Shown: positions 54,900 through 63,578 of the stretch, one piece after another | Position numbering within the stretch: position 1 is the stretch's first letter | Layout of the letters: each line of letters opens with the position of its first letter | Assembly: GCF_003669015.1 (NCBI RefSeq) | Contig: NZ_CP033069.1 | Location: 2,428,501-2,492,500, forward strand | Origin: Acidovorax sp. 1608163 | Lineage (GTDB): Bacteria > Pseudomonadota > Gammaproteobacteria > Burkholderiales > Burkholderiaceae_C | DNA: 64,000 nucleotides | Direction: 5' to 3' | Notes under the pieces: model-generated | Seen by the model: only the letters and a program-made list of their open reading frames with translations | What the model was told of the DNA's origin: nothing | Databases searched by the model: none | Program-made: the position numbers and the translations under genes

Positions 54900-56699
54900 T
54901 TAGAAGCTCTCCCACTCATCGTCATTGCCCCCGGCCTTCGCTGCTTTGGGGGCTGGCGTTGCCTTGGGTGCAGGCGCTGCTGCTTGAGGGGCCGCCAGGC
55001 TCGCCGCTGGCTTGCTTTGGGCTGGCGCTTTTGCCGTTGTCGCCTTGGGCTTGCTCAGTGCAGGCCGGGCGCTGGGGGTTTTGCCCAGGCTGCTGGCACC
55101 GGGGCTGCTGGTTCGGGCGCTGTAGCTGCTTCTAGGGGCGTTGTAGCTGCTGCTGGCATCGTGGGCCAGTTTGAACACTGCCACCGCGTTGACCAGCTCG
55201 CCCGCCTGGCTGTTGAGGCTGCTGGCCGCTGCCGCCATTTCTTCCACCAAGGCCGCGTTTTGCTGGGTCGCCTGGTCCATTTGCGTCACCGCTTCGCCCA
55301 CTTGGCCTACCCCTGCGCTTTGTTCGCTGCTGGCTGCGCTGATCTCTCCCATGATGTCGGTCACGCGCCGGATGGCCGTGACGACTTCGGTCATGGTGCT
55401 GCCTGCTTTGTCTACCAGCAGGGTGCCTTGCTCTACCCGCTCTACGCTGGCCATGATCAGGCTCTTGATTTCTTTGGCCGCTTCTGCGCTGCGTCCTGCC
55501 AGGTTGCGTACTTCGGTGGCCACCACGGCAAAGCCTCGGCCTTGCTCGCCTGCCCGGGCGGCTTCCACGGCGGCGTTCAGCGCCAGGATGTTGGTCTGGA
55601 AGGCGATGCCGTCGATCACGCTGATGATGTCTGCAATCTTGTTGCTGCTGGCGTTGATGCCTTTCATGGTCTCCACCACTTCGGCAACCACTTCTCCGCC
55701 TTGGGTGGCGACGGTCGATGCGCTCATGGCCAGTTGGTTGGCGGTGCGGGCGTTGTCTGCGTTTTGGCGCACGGTGGAGCCGAGTTCTTCCATGGAGGCT
55801 GCGGTTTCTTCCAGGGCGCTGGCTTGCTGTTCGGTGCGGGCGCTCAGGTCGTTGTTGCCGGAGGCAATCTCGGCGCTGGCAGAGGCCACGCTTTCTGAGT
55901 TCTGGCGTACGACGGAGACGGTGCGCACCAGGCTTTGCTGCATGCGTTGCAGGGCTCCGAGCAACTGGCCGGTTTCGTCGGTGGAGGTGACTTCGATGTG
56001 GGCGCTGAGGTCGCCTGCGGCCACTTGGTCGGCCACTTCTACGGCGCGGGACAGGGGGGCGGTGATGGAGCGGATGAGCCACAGGGCGGCGGCAATGGCC
56101 AGGGCGATGGCCAGCGCGGCCACGATCAACAGGGTGTTGCGCGCGGTCGCGTAGGTGCTTTCGGCGTCTTTTTTGGCGTCTGCGGCACCATCGCTGTTGA
56201 GCTTGACCAGCTTGTCCAGGATATCCCCGCTCACTGCAAAAAGCTTGGCGGACTCGCCTTCCACGATTGCCTTGGCCTGGTCGTTTTCGTTCTTGCGCGA
56301 GTGGGCCAGTGCCGTGTCATTGACGCCGATGTACTTGGTCCAATTGCTGGAAAATTCTTCGTAGAGTTTCTTCTCTTCAGGACTGCTGATGAGAGCTTCA
56401 TACGTCTTTCGCAGCTGGGCCATTTTTGCGCGGCCCGCCAGCAGTTGCTGGTCGATCTTGGCCATGGCAGCCTCGTCGGTGTTCATGATGTGGGTCAGCA
56501 CAATCAGGCGCAGTTCAGAGGCTTGCGAATCAATGCTGTTGACCACCTCAATGCTAGGCAACCAGTTGTCACTGATCTCGACAGTCGCCGCGCGAATAGC
56601 CGACAGTTGAGCCATGGCGGCGACTGCCAAAGCCACCAGCATGAACACCAGCAACGCAAACGCGCCAGACAGGCGGGTGGAAATCTTCAAGTTTTTCAT
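54900..56699 (-). CDS. Methyl-accepting chemotaxis protein with C-terminal tether peptide
   Basis: Chemoreceptor of 599 residues. TM1 is at 11-31, a periplasmic four-helix-bundle ligand domain at 32-188, TM2 at 189-208, HAMP at about 209-262, and the coiled-coil signalling domain whose tip is IDGIAFQTNILALNAAVEAA. After it comes an 80-residue Ala/Pro/Lys-rich linker ending in EWESF, which resembles the xWxxF pentapeptide that tethers CheR and CheB in enterobacterial receptors. The ATG at 56699 follows GAGGG. No other che genes are present. The signal sensed is unknown. Confidence 0.92.
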   Translation of the reverse strand: MKNLKISTRLSGAFALLVFMLVALAVAAMAQLSAIRAATVEISDNWLPSIEVVNSIDSQASELRLIVLTHIMNTDEAAMAKIDQQLLAGRAKMAQLRKTYEALISSPEEKKLYEEFSSNWTKYIGVNDTALAHSRKNENDQAKAIVEGESAKLFAVSGDILDKLVKLNSDGAADAKKDAESTYATARNTLLIVAALAIALAIAAALWLIRSITAPLSRAVEVADQVAAGDLSAHIEVTSTDETGQLLGALQRMQQSLVRTVSVVRQNSESVASASAEIASGNNDLSARTEQQASALEETAASMEELGSTVRQNADNARTANQLAMSASTVATQGGEVVAEVVETMKGINASSNKIADIISVIDGIAFQTNILALNAAVEAARAGEQGRGFAVVATEVRNLAGRSAEAAKEIKSLIMASVERVEQGTLLVDKAGSTMTEVVTAIRRVTDIMGEISAASSEQSAGVGQVGEAVTQMDQATQQNAALVEEMAAAASSLNSQAGELVNAVAVFKLAHDASSSYNAPRSSYSARTSSPGASSLGKTPSARPALSKPKATTAKAPAQSKPAASLAAPQAAAPAPKATPAPKAAKAGGNDDEWESF

Positions 56700-57105
56700 G
56701 GAACCCTCTTTTAGACGACTTGAAACCTTGCGCTCATCATCCTGTGCCAGCTTCGGCGCATGCATCACATGCCACAAAACCGCGCTGTTGGCGAAGACCG
56801 CGACGCTCCTTGGCTACACGGCGCTCAAGCTTGCAGCTTGCAACGCCGTCGGGCAATCTCATTTTTGCGATTACGCCCGAATTTGTTGCCAGAAGCAACA
56901 ACGCGAATTTATCACAAAATCAGCAAAAGTGATAAAAACAAGCAAATTTTGATTTCAGGCAAATCCGAGAGTTGGCCCATGTTGCTTGCCACCCACGCCC
57001 AGCCGCAGCCAGCCCGGGCTTGAAACCTCCCTTAAACTGCCCCGCATATCGCTGCGCCCGGCCCTTACCAGCAGCCTCCCAATCCAATTCTCCCGATCAC
57101 TTCAC
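56700..57105. other. Intergenic region between divergent mcp and spmAB-like genes
   Basis: About 400 bases that should hold both promoters. Short open frames lack ribosome sites and family patterns. A small hairpin GTTGC-CAGAA-GCAAC lies near 56885 and an A+T-rich stretch at 56910-56950. No convincing sigma-28 promoter for the receptor gene was found. Confidence 0.5.
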
Positions 57106-58335
57106 ATGCTCAACACCCTTTGGCTGGGCTTTTTCCTGACAGCAGCCATTGCCGCGCTGGCCCAGTGGCTTCTGGGCGGCCAAGCCCAGGTGTTTGCGGC
57201 CATGGTCGAGTCGCTGTTTGCCATGGCCAAGCTCTCGGTGGAGGTGATGGTGCTGCTGTTTGGCACGCTCACGCTGTGGTTGGGCTTTTTGCGCATTGCA
57301 GAGAAGGCCGGTATTGTGGATGTGCTGGCGCGCTGGCTGGCGCCCCTGTTTGCCCGCCTGATGCCCGAGGTGCCACGTGGCCACCCTGCCCTGGGCTTGA
57401 TGACTTTGAACTTTGCCGCCAACGCCCTGGGGCTGGACAACGCCGCCACCCCCATGGGGCTCAAAGCGATGCGCGCGCTGCAAGAGTTGAACCGAGAGCC
57501 CGCCACTGCCACCAACGCGCAGATTCTGTTCCTGGTGCTCAACGCCTCATCGCTCACGCTGCTGCCCGTCACCATCTTCATGTACCGCATGCAGCAAGGG
57601 GCGCACGACCCTACGCTGGTGTTTTTGCCCATCTTGCTGGCGACCTCGGCATCCACCCTGGCCGGGCTGCTGGCCGTGGCCGTGGTGCAGCGGCTGCCGC
57701 TGTGGCACCCGGTGGTGCTGGCGTATTTGCTGCCGGTGGCGCTGGTGCTGGGCGGCTTCATGGCGCTGCTCAGCAGCCTGAGTGCGGCGGCGCTGGCGCA
57801 GTTGTCCTCGCTGCTGGGCAACCTCACGCTGTTTGGGCTGGTGGTGGCGTTTGTGGCGATTGGTGCCTGGCGCAAGGTGCCGGTGTACGAAGCCTTTGTG
57901 GAGGGCGCGCGCGAGGGCTTTGATGTGGCCAAAGGGCTGCTGCCCTACCTGGTGGCCATGCTGTGCGCAGTAGGCGTGCTGCGGGCATCGGGGGCACTGG
58001 GGTATGCCCTGGAGGGGATTCGCTGGTGCGTGAACACCCTGGGGGTGGATGCCAGGTTTGTGGATGCGCTTCCGACCGCGCTGGTCAAGCCGTTTTCAGG
58101 CAGCGCGGCGCGGGCCATGCTGATCGAAACCATGCAGACACAGGGCGTAGACAGCTTTGCCGCGCTGGCTGCGGCCACCATCCAGGGCAGCACCGAAACC
58201 ACGTTTTACGTGCTGGCGGTGTACTTTGGGGCCGTGGGCATTCAGCGCGCCCGGCACGCCGTGGCCTGTGCGCTGGTGGCCGAGCTGGCCGGGGTGGTGG
58301 CGGCCATTGCGGTGTGCTACCAGTTTTTTGGTTGA
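57106..58335 (+). CDS. Fused SpmA/SpmB-like membrane protein (nucleoside-recognition Gate domains)
   Basis: Inner-membrane protein of 409 residues holding two Gate-type domains. The first half (LFGTLTLWLGFLRIAEKAGI, then LNFAANALGLDNAATPMGLK) matches SpmA; the second (VPVYEAFVEGAREGFDVAKG, then LPTALVKPFSGSAARAMLIE and IQGSTETTFYVLAVYFGAVG) matches SpmB. In Bacillus these are two spore-maturation proteins made from neighbouring genes; fused forms occur in non-sporulating proteobacteria with unknown role. The ATG at 57106 is chosen at the start of the first membrane segment. Single gene, divergent from mcp. Confidence 0.88.
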   Translation: MLNTLWLGFFLTAAIAALAQWLLGGQAQVFAAMVESLFAMAKLSVEVMVLLFGTLTLWLGFLRIAEKAGIVDVLARWLAPLFARLMPEVPRGHPALGLMTLNFAANALGLDNAATPMGLKAMRALQELNREPATATNAQILFLVLNASSLTLLPVTIFMYRMQQGAHDPTLVFLPILLATSASTLAGLLAVAVVQRLPLWHPVVLAYLLPVALVLGGFMALLSSLSAAALAQLSSLLGNLTLFGLVVAFVAIGAWRKVPVYEAFVEGAREGFDVAKGLLPYLVAMLCAVGVLRASGALGYALEGIRWCVNTLGVDARFVDALPTALVKPFSGSAARAMLIETMQTQGVDSFAALAAATIQGSTETTFYVLAVYFGAVGIQRARHAVACALVAELAGVVAAIAVCYQFFG

Positions 58336-58364
58336 AGGCCCACCGCGATTCAAGCCAGATTGGC

Positions 58365-58411
58365 CTGTAGCGCTTACCAATCAAGCGCAAGCAGCTATCA
58401 AATAAATAGCG
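58365..58411. repeat. Comamonadaceae hairpin repeat, copy 8
   Basis: CTGTAGCGCTTACCAATCAA then GCGCAAGCAGCTATCAAATA and AATAGC. A diverged copy between the convergent SpmAB-like and ZIP genes. Confidence 0.8.
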
Positions 58412-58436
58412 TTCATCGCCACACTGATGTGAGACA

Positions 58437-59432
58437 TCAGCCCAGCGCGGTGTCCAGCAGCATCATCAGCACAAAGCCCCACATCAGCCCGCCCGTGGCC
58501 CAGGCCTCGTGCCCCTTGCGGTGGGATTCGGGAATGATCTCGTGGCTGATGACAAACAGCATGGCCCCCGCAGCAAAGCCGAGGCCCCAGGGCAGCAGGC
58601 TGGCCGAGTGGCTGATGACCACCGCCCCCAGCACGGCCCCCAAGGGCTCGACCAACCCCGAGGCCATGCCCAGCCCCACGGCCAGCGTGCGCCGGTAGCC
58701 CGCAGCCAGCAGCGCCACGGCCACCACCAGCCCCTCGGGCACATCCTGGATGGCAATGCCTGTGGTCAATGCACCGGCACGCAAGGCATCGCCGCCAGCG
58801 TAGGCCACGCCAATGGCCAACCCTTCGGGCAGGTTGTGCAGCGCAATCGCAAACACAAACAGCCAAGTGCGCCGCAGCGTGCGCGAGGCCTGGCCCTCGA
58901 CCCCTTTGATGAAATGCTCGTGCGGCAGCCACCGCTCCAGGCACAGCAGTGCCGCAGCCCCCAGCAAAATGGCCGTGCCTATGGTGCCCCCAGCGGCCCA
59001 GCCACCGGCACCCGCCGCGCGGGCGGCTTGCAGGCCCGGCAAGATCAGCGAGAACGAGCAGGCCGCCAGCATGACGCCCGCACCAAAGCCAAACAAGGTG
59101 TCTTGCACGCGGGCAGACAACTGCTGCGAGAACCACACCGGCACGGCCCCCAGCGCGGTGGCCAAGGCCGCCAACAGCCCGCCCAGCAAGGCATCGCGCA
59201 CCAGTGGCTGCGTGGCCACCATGCGCCAGCCATGCAAGGCCAGCACCACCGCCCCCAACAACACGATGCCCAAGCCCAGGCGCTGGCGCCAGTGGCCCTG
59301 CCAGCGCAGATAGGGGGGTTGCACGGTGCCATCACCGCCCTCCCCGTCCTCCCCCGCCCCCACATAGGCTGGGGCGGGGCTTGCAGCCACCGGTGCTTGG
59401 GATGGCGCGTGGGAAGCATGCGGTGTAGACAT
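58437..59432 (-). CDS. ZIP-family metal transporter (ZupT/GufA-like)
   Basis: Inner-membrane divalent-metal importer (zinc, manganese or iron) of 331 residues with a polar N-terminal stretch and about eight membrane segments. The metal-path motifs are HNLPEGLAIGVAYAGG in TM4 and QDVPEGLVVAVALLAAG in TM5, with the His-containing loop LERWLPHEHFIKG between TM3 and TM4. The ATG at 59432 follows a weak ribosome site. It starts 67 bp after sodA on the same strand and is likely read through from it, hinting that manganese is a substrate. Confidence 0.88.
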   Translation of the reverse strand: MSTPHASHAPSQAPVAASPAPAYVGAGEDGEGGDGTVQPPYLRWQGHWRQRLGLGIVLLGAVVLALHGWRMVATQPLVRDALLGGLLAALATALGAVPVWFSQQLSARVQDTLFGFGAGVMLAACSFSLILPGLQAARAAGAGGWAAGGTIGTAILLGAAALLCLERWLPHEHFIKGVEGQASRTLRRTWLFVFAIALHNLPEGLAIGVAYAGGDALRAGALTTGIAIQDVPEGLVVAVALLAAGYRRTLAVGLGMASGLVEPLGAVLGAVVISHSASLLPWGLGFAAGAMLFVISHEIIPESHRKGHEAWATGGLMWGFVLMMLLDTALG

Positions 59433-59499
59433 GGCGGTGGTCTCGAAAAAGGTCAGAAGACGGGCGCGATGGCAAGGGCCATGCAAGGGCAGTGCCCTC

Positions 59500-60123
59500 T
59501 CAGCCCCGCGCCTGCGCGTAGCGGCGGGCCACCTCGGGCCAGTCGATAACGTTGTAAAAGGCGGCGATGTAGTCGGCACGCCGGTTCTGGTAGTGCAGGT
59601 AGTAGGCGTGCTCCCACACGTCCAGCCCCAGGATGGGGGTGTTGCCCGACATCAGGCCAGACATGAGCGGGCTGTCCTGGTTGCCTGTGCTCTCCACCAC
59701 CAGCGTGCCCTGCGGCGACACACTGAGCCAGGCCCAGCCGCTGCCAAAGCGGCTGATGGCGGCCTTGGTGAAGGCGTCTTTGAACGCATCAAATCCGCCC
59801 AGCTCTGCGTCGATGGCGCGGGCCAAATCGCCCTGCGGCAAGCCACCGCCGGTGGGCGACATCACGCGCCAGAACAGGCTGTGGTTGGCATGCCCGCCGC
59901 CGTTGTTGCGCACGGCGGGCTGCAGCGCCTCGGGCAGCAGCACCAGGCGCGACACCAGCTCGTCAATCGGCAAGTCGGCATGCGGTGTGCCTTGCAACGC
60001 GGCATTCAGGTTGTTGATGTAGGTCTGGTGGTGACGGGTGTGGTGGATCTCCATGGTGCGGGCATCCACATGCGGCTCCAGCGCGTCATAGGCATAGAGC
60101 AACAGGGGCAGTTCGTAGGGCAA
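59500..60123 (-). CDS. sodA: Superoxide dismutase, manganese type
   Basis: Cytoplasmic enzyme disproportionating superoxide, 207 residues. Metal ligands are in [12 protein letters not shown] (His), [15 protein letters not shown] (His) and [14 protein letters not shown] (Asp, His), with the SOD signature [19 protein letters not shown] and GNQDSPLM are typical of Mn rather than Fe enzymes. The start is a TTG at 60123 with GGAG seven bases upstream; the family starts at [16 protein letters not shown]. It lies between an unknown gene and a ZIP transporter; a likely Fur box precedes the group. Confidence 0.93.
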   Translation of the reverse strand: MPYELPLLLYAYDALEPHVDARTMEIHHTRHHQTYINNLNAALQGTPHADLPIDELVSRLVLLPEALQPAVRNNGGGHANHSLFWRVMSPTGGGLPQGDLARAIDAELGGFDAFKDAFTKAAISRFGSGWAWLSVSPQGTLVVESTGNQDSPLMSGLMSGNTPILGLDVWEHAYYLHYQNRRADYIAAFYNVIDWPEVARRYAQARG

Positions 60124-60214
60124 AGGGGTCTCCTCAAAAGCGATGAAAAGTGAGAGGGGCGATGCGTGGCAACGCAAAGAAGGCGAGTTGGTGGGCCGCA
60201 GTGCCCACGGAAGC

Positions 60215-60703
60215 TCAATGCGTGCGCGTGCCAGGCTGGGGGTGGCTGGCCTGCAGCAAGCGAGTCACATCGGCCTGCGGGCCGTGCTGGGCCACATGGC
60301 GCAGCAGTGCAGCGTGTGTCTCGCGGCTGTGGCGCCAGGCGGCTTGCTGCAGCGCGGGCGTGGCGGTGGGGTCTGCCATCCAGGCCAGCAGCGTGGCGTG
60401 GGCGTGGCACAGCAGGCGTGCGGACTCACCGGGTGCTGCCGCCTCCTGCGAAAGATCGGCCAGGTTCAGGTGCGACACCACCAACGCGGCCACGCAATCG
60501 TCCTCACGGCCTGCGGGTGGTTGGTGTGCAATGCCCAGCGCCACAGCCAGGGCCTGGCGTTGGTAGCCGAGCGCCATGCGCCATTGCTGCATCTGCAAGG
60601 CAGCGCCTGCGCGGCGCATGAGGCGCTCCCAATCGGCCAGCGTAGCGCTGGTGGGCACTGGGGCCCATGGGAGGGCTGAAGAAATCGAGGCTTGGAGGTC
60701 CAT
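60215..60703 (-). CDS. Unknown helical protein upstream of sodA
   Basis: A 162-residue all-helical protein without signal or membrane segment. [24 protein letters not shown] is TPR-like (paired helices), and the rest continues in the same style. I cannot name the family; it is similar in length and style to small TPR-like proteins such as DUF2753 and to the OrfX protein found before sodA in Pseudomonas fumC-orfX-sodA operons. AGGAG lies nine bases before the ATG at 60703. A Fur-like box stands 60 bases upstream. Confidence 0.65.
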   Translation of the reverse strand: MDLQASISSALPWAPVPTSATLADWERLMRRAGAALQMQQWRMALGYQRQALAVALGIAHQPPAGREDDCVAALVVSHLNLADLSQEAAAPGESARLLCHAHATLLAWMADPTATPALQQAAWRHSRETHAALLRHVAQHGPQADVTRLLQASHPQPGTRTH

Positions 60704-60762
60704 CACGCAGCTCCTGGTGGAGCCTTTTGCGTTGGACGGGGTGTGGCGTACTCAGGCCATTA

Positions 60763-60778
60763 AATGATAACAATTCTC
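60763..60778. promoter_or_regulatory. Probable Fur box
   Basis: AATGATAACAATTCTC matches 13 of the last 16 bases of the Fur consensus. It is placed in the promoter region of the unknown gene-sodA-ZIP group, suggesting derepression when iron is scarce. Confidence 0.5.
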
Positions 60779-60832
60779 AAAAACAATGTCTACGGGAGGG
60801 CGTTAGCCACCCGCACCATTTCGACAACCCCT

Positions 60833-62145
60833 TCAATCCTGCGGCGCACTCAACTCCCACGCGCCCAGCTGCTTGCTGGTGGCCACCAGGCGCGACACCA
60901 GCACCTTGATGAACGCCTTGTCAAAGCGCGACTGCAGATCGGCAGAGGCTTCCATCAGCGAGGGATTACGCACCTTGAGCACCAGCACATCCGTCTCGGC
61001 CACAGCGGTGGCGCTGCGGATCTTGTGCTCGGGCTGCAAGTACGTCATTTCGCCCAGCGTCACACCCGGGCCCAGCGTGCTCAGCTGCCAGCCCTCCCGG
61101 GTGATGCTGACGCGCCCTTCCACCAGCACGTAGAACGAGTCGCCGGGCTGGCCTTCAAACAGGATGACTTTGCCCTTGGGGCCCAGCGCCAGCGGCCCAG
61201 GCGCATCAACTCCCACAGCGCCACGTCGTGGAAGTCTGCAAAAAACGGCAGTGCCCGCAGCAAGGCAAAGCGCTGCGCTTCAGAGTCTTGCGAGCGCTGG
61301 GCGGGCAGCGCGTGCTGCACGGCCAGCAAGGCGTTGGCAAAGTCGGCCCAGGTGGCAAAGCGGTCTTGGGGCTGCTTGGCCAGGGCGCGCAGCAGCACGG
61401 CGTCCAGGTGTTCGGGCAAATCGGTGCGCAGCAGGCGCGGTGCGGTGGGCGCTTCGTGGGTGATGCGGTAGAGCGTGGCGAAGTCGGTTTCGGCATCGAA
61501 CGGGCGGCGCCCGGTCAGCAGTTCGTACACCACCACGGCCAGCGAGAACATGTCGCTGTGGTGCGTCAGGTCCTGCTCTTGCACCTGTTCGGGCGACATG
61601 TACGAGGGCGAGCCCACCAACCCGGCCAGTTGTGTGGCATCGCTGCGCACCGCCAGGGCGGCGCCAAAATCGGTGAGCTTGACCTCGCCCTCTTGGGACA
61701 GCAGCACGTTGGCGGGCTTGATGTCGCGGTGCACCAGGCCTTCGCGCTGGGCATGCTCAAGCGCGTTGCAGCACTTGTAGGCAATGTCGAGCACCTGGGC
61801 CACGGGCAGCAAGGTGTCGGGCGTGGTGAAGGCCGACAGGGGCTGGCCATCCACATACTCCAGCACCAGGTAAGGCTGGGTCGCCTGCTCGTCCGCATCG
61901 AGCAGTCGCACGATGTTGGGGTGCCGCAGCCGGGCCGTGAGCATCACCTCGTTGCGCAGCAGCTTGCGGTAGCGCTCGGCATCGTCAGGCTTGCGCAGCA
62001 GGTGGGCGTGCACCTCTTTGATGGCCACCTGGCGGCCCTTGAAACCGTCCACCGCCAGGTACACCACCCCGGTGGCGCCCCGCCCCAGTTCGGCCTGCAC
62101 CTGGTACTTGCCGATGTGAAAGGGCAAATCAGTGGGATGGCTCAT
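60833..62145 (-). pseudogene. Serine/threonine protein kinase with C-terminal cyclic-nucleotide-binding domain, frameshifted
   Basis: Hanks-type kinase: glycine loop LGRGATGVVYLA, catalytic Lys in RQVAIKEVH, HRDIKPANVLL, DFGAAL and SPSYMSPEQ are all intact (residues 17-275). No membrane segment follows. Instead, after FFADFHDVALWELMRLGRW, a cyclic-nucleotide-binding domain (FEGQPGDSFYVLVEGRVSIT, TLGEMTYL) continues in another frame. The break is at the GGGG run 61178-61181; one more base joins them as WAPKGKVILFEG, giving 437 residues. The joined architecture, a kinase that may respond to a nucleotide or act as a stress switch, is uncommon. Follows the CGS-family gene by 39 bp. Confidence 0.8.
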
Positions 62146-62184
62146 GGGGTCAGCCTGCGGCAAGTGGTGTGAATCAAGGGGCGA

Positions 62185-63428
62185 TCAGCCCGCCAGGGCC
62201 TGCTCAAAATCGGCCAGCAGGTCTTGCGCATCTTCCAGGCCCACCGACAGGCGGATCATGCCGTCGCCAATGCCCATGTTGGCGCGCACCTCGGGGCCCG
62301 CCTCCCAGAAGATGGTGTGGGCCACCGGGATGATGAGCGTGCGCGTGTCGGCCAGCCCCGTGGCCTTGATGGGCAGGCGAAGGCGGTTGCACAGCGGCAG
62401 GCACTGGGCGGCGTCCTTCAGCTCAAACGACAGCAGCCAGGAGCCGGACTTGAAGTGCTTGCGCGCCTGCTCGTACTGCGGGTGCGAGGGCAGCAGCGGG
62501 TAATGCACCTTGGCCACGGCCGGGTGCTGCTCCAGCCACTGGGCCAGGGCCAAGGCCGTGGCGCTGGTGCGGTCCATGCGCAGGGCCAGGGTTTCTGCGC
62601 CCAGCGCGATCTGGTGGGCGCTGTGCGACGACAGCGTGCCACCCATGTCGCGCAGACCCTTTTTGCGCACCTGCTGCAGGCCCCAGCCCTTGGCATCGCC
62701 CTTGCGGTAGGCCGCGAAGATGTTGGGGTACGTGGCCCAGTCAAACAAGCCCGTGTCGGTGATGGCACCGCCCAACGCATCGCCGTGGCCGCCGATGCTC
62801 TTGGTGAGCGAATTCATCACCAGCCCAGCCCCCACGGTGGCGGGCTGAAAGAGGTAGGGCGAAGCCACGGTGTTGTCCACCACGTACAGCAGGCCTTTGC
62901 TGCGGCACAGTGCGCCGATGCCTTCGAGGTCAGGGATTTGCGTGCCGGGGTTGGCAATGGTCTCGACAAACACCATGCGGGTGTTGGGGCGCACTGCGGC
63001 TTGCACCTGGGCGGTGTCGGTGGCGTCCACCGTGGTCACTTCCACGCCCAAGTCGGCCAGCGTGCCAAACACGCTGTTGGTGTTGCCAAACACAAACTTG
63101 CTGGCCACCAGGTGGTCGCCTGCCTTGAGCAGTGTGAGGAACACCGCGCACAAGGCGGCCATGCCGGTAGAGAAGACGATGGTGCCCACGCCGCCTTCCA
63201 TTTGGGTGATCTTGGTCTCCAGCGCCGCCGTGGTGGGCGTGCCCTGGCGGGCGTAGTTGAAGCCCCCTTGGCCGTGCCCTGGAAGACCGCAATCAGATCT
63301 TCGACCGTGTCGTAGCCGTATTGCACCGACGAATGGATGGGCTGGTGCACGGCCCCCTTTTCTGCGCCGCCCCAGCGGTCGGCGTGAACGATTTGCGTGG
63401 TGAAGTTGGGTTTGTGGGGTGTCGTCAT
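62185..63428 (-). pseudogene. Cystathionine gamma-synthase family PLP enzyme, frameshifted
   Basis: Trans-sulfuration PLP enzyme; would be 414 residues. The first 55 residues (TTQIVHADRWGGAEKGAVHQ ... LIAVFQGTAKG) are in one frame, and GFNYARQGTPTTAALETKIT with all the rest in another. The break is at the CCCCC run 63263-63267 (G run in the coding strand); one more base repairs it. The PLP lysine is in NSLTKSIGGHGDALGG. The family includes cystathionine gamma-synthase, gamma-lyase and O-acyl-homoserine sulfhydrylase, and the exact reaction cannot be fixed. All other conserved blocks are intact. Confidence 0.8.
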
Positions 63429-63542
63429 AAATCTCAAAGGCTATGTCTACGGGTCTACATGCAAGGCTGGGCGATGGACACTGGCGTGCGCCAAGGCCAG
63501 CGCACCCGTGGAACTGGCTCTGCCAGGCCACTGGGTGCGTCC

Positions 63543-63573
63543 CCCTGAGGGGAAGGCGCGCAGCGCCTCAGGG
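63543..63573. terminator. Inverted repeat after sbcB
   Basis: CCCTGAGG and CCTCAGGG arms, with an alternative inner pairing AGGCGC-GCA-GCGCCT. Just downstream of the sbcB stop. No U-tract, so the terminator role is uncertain. Confidence 0.45.
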
Positions 63574-63578
63574 AGGCT

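Noticed and set aside
12609-58411. Could the spaced hairpin repeats be a CRISPR array or attachment sites?
   Set aside because: Copies are kilobases apart, diverged and palindromic, without spacers, cas genes or an integrase.
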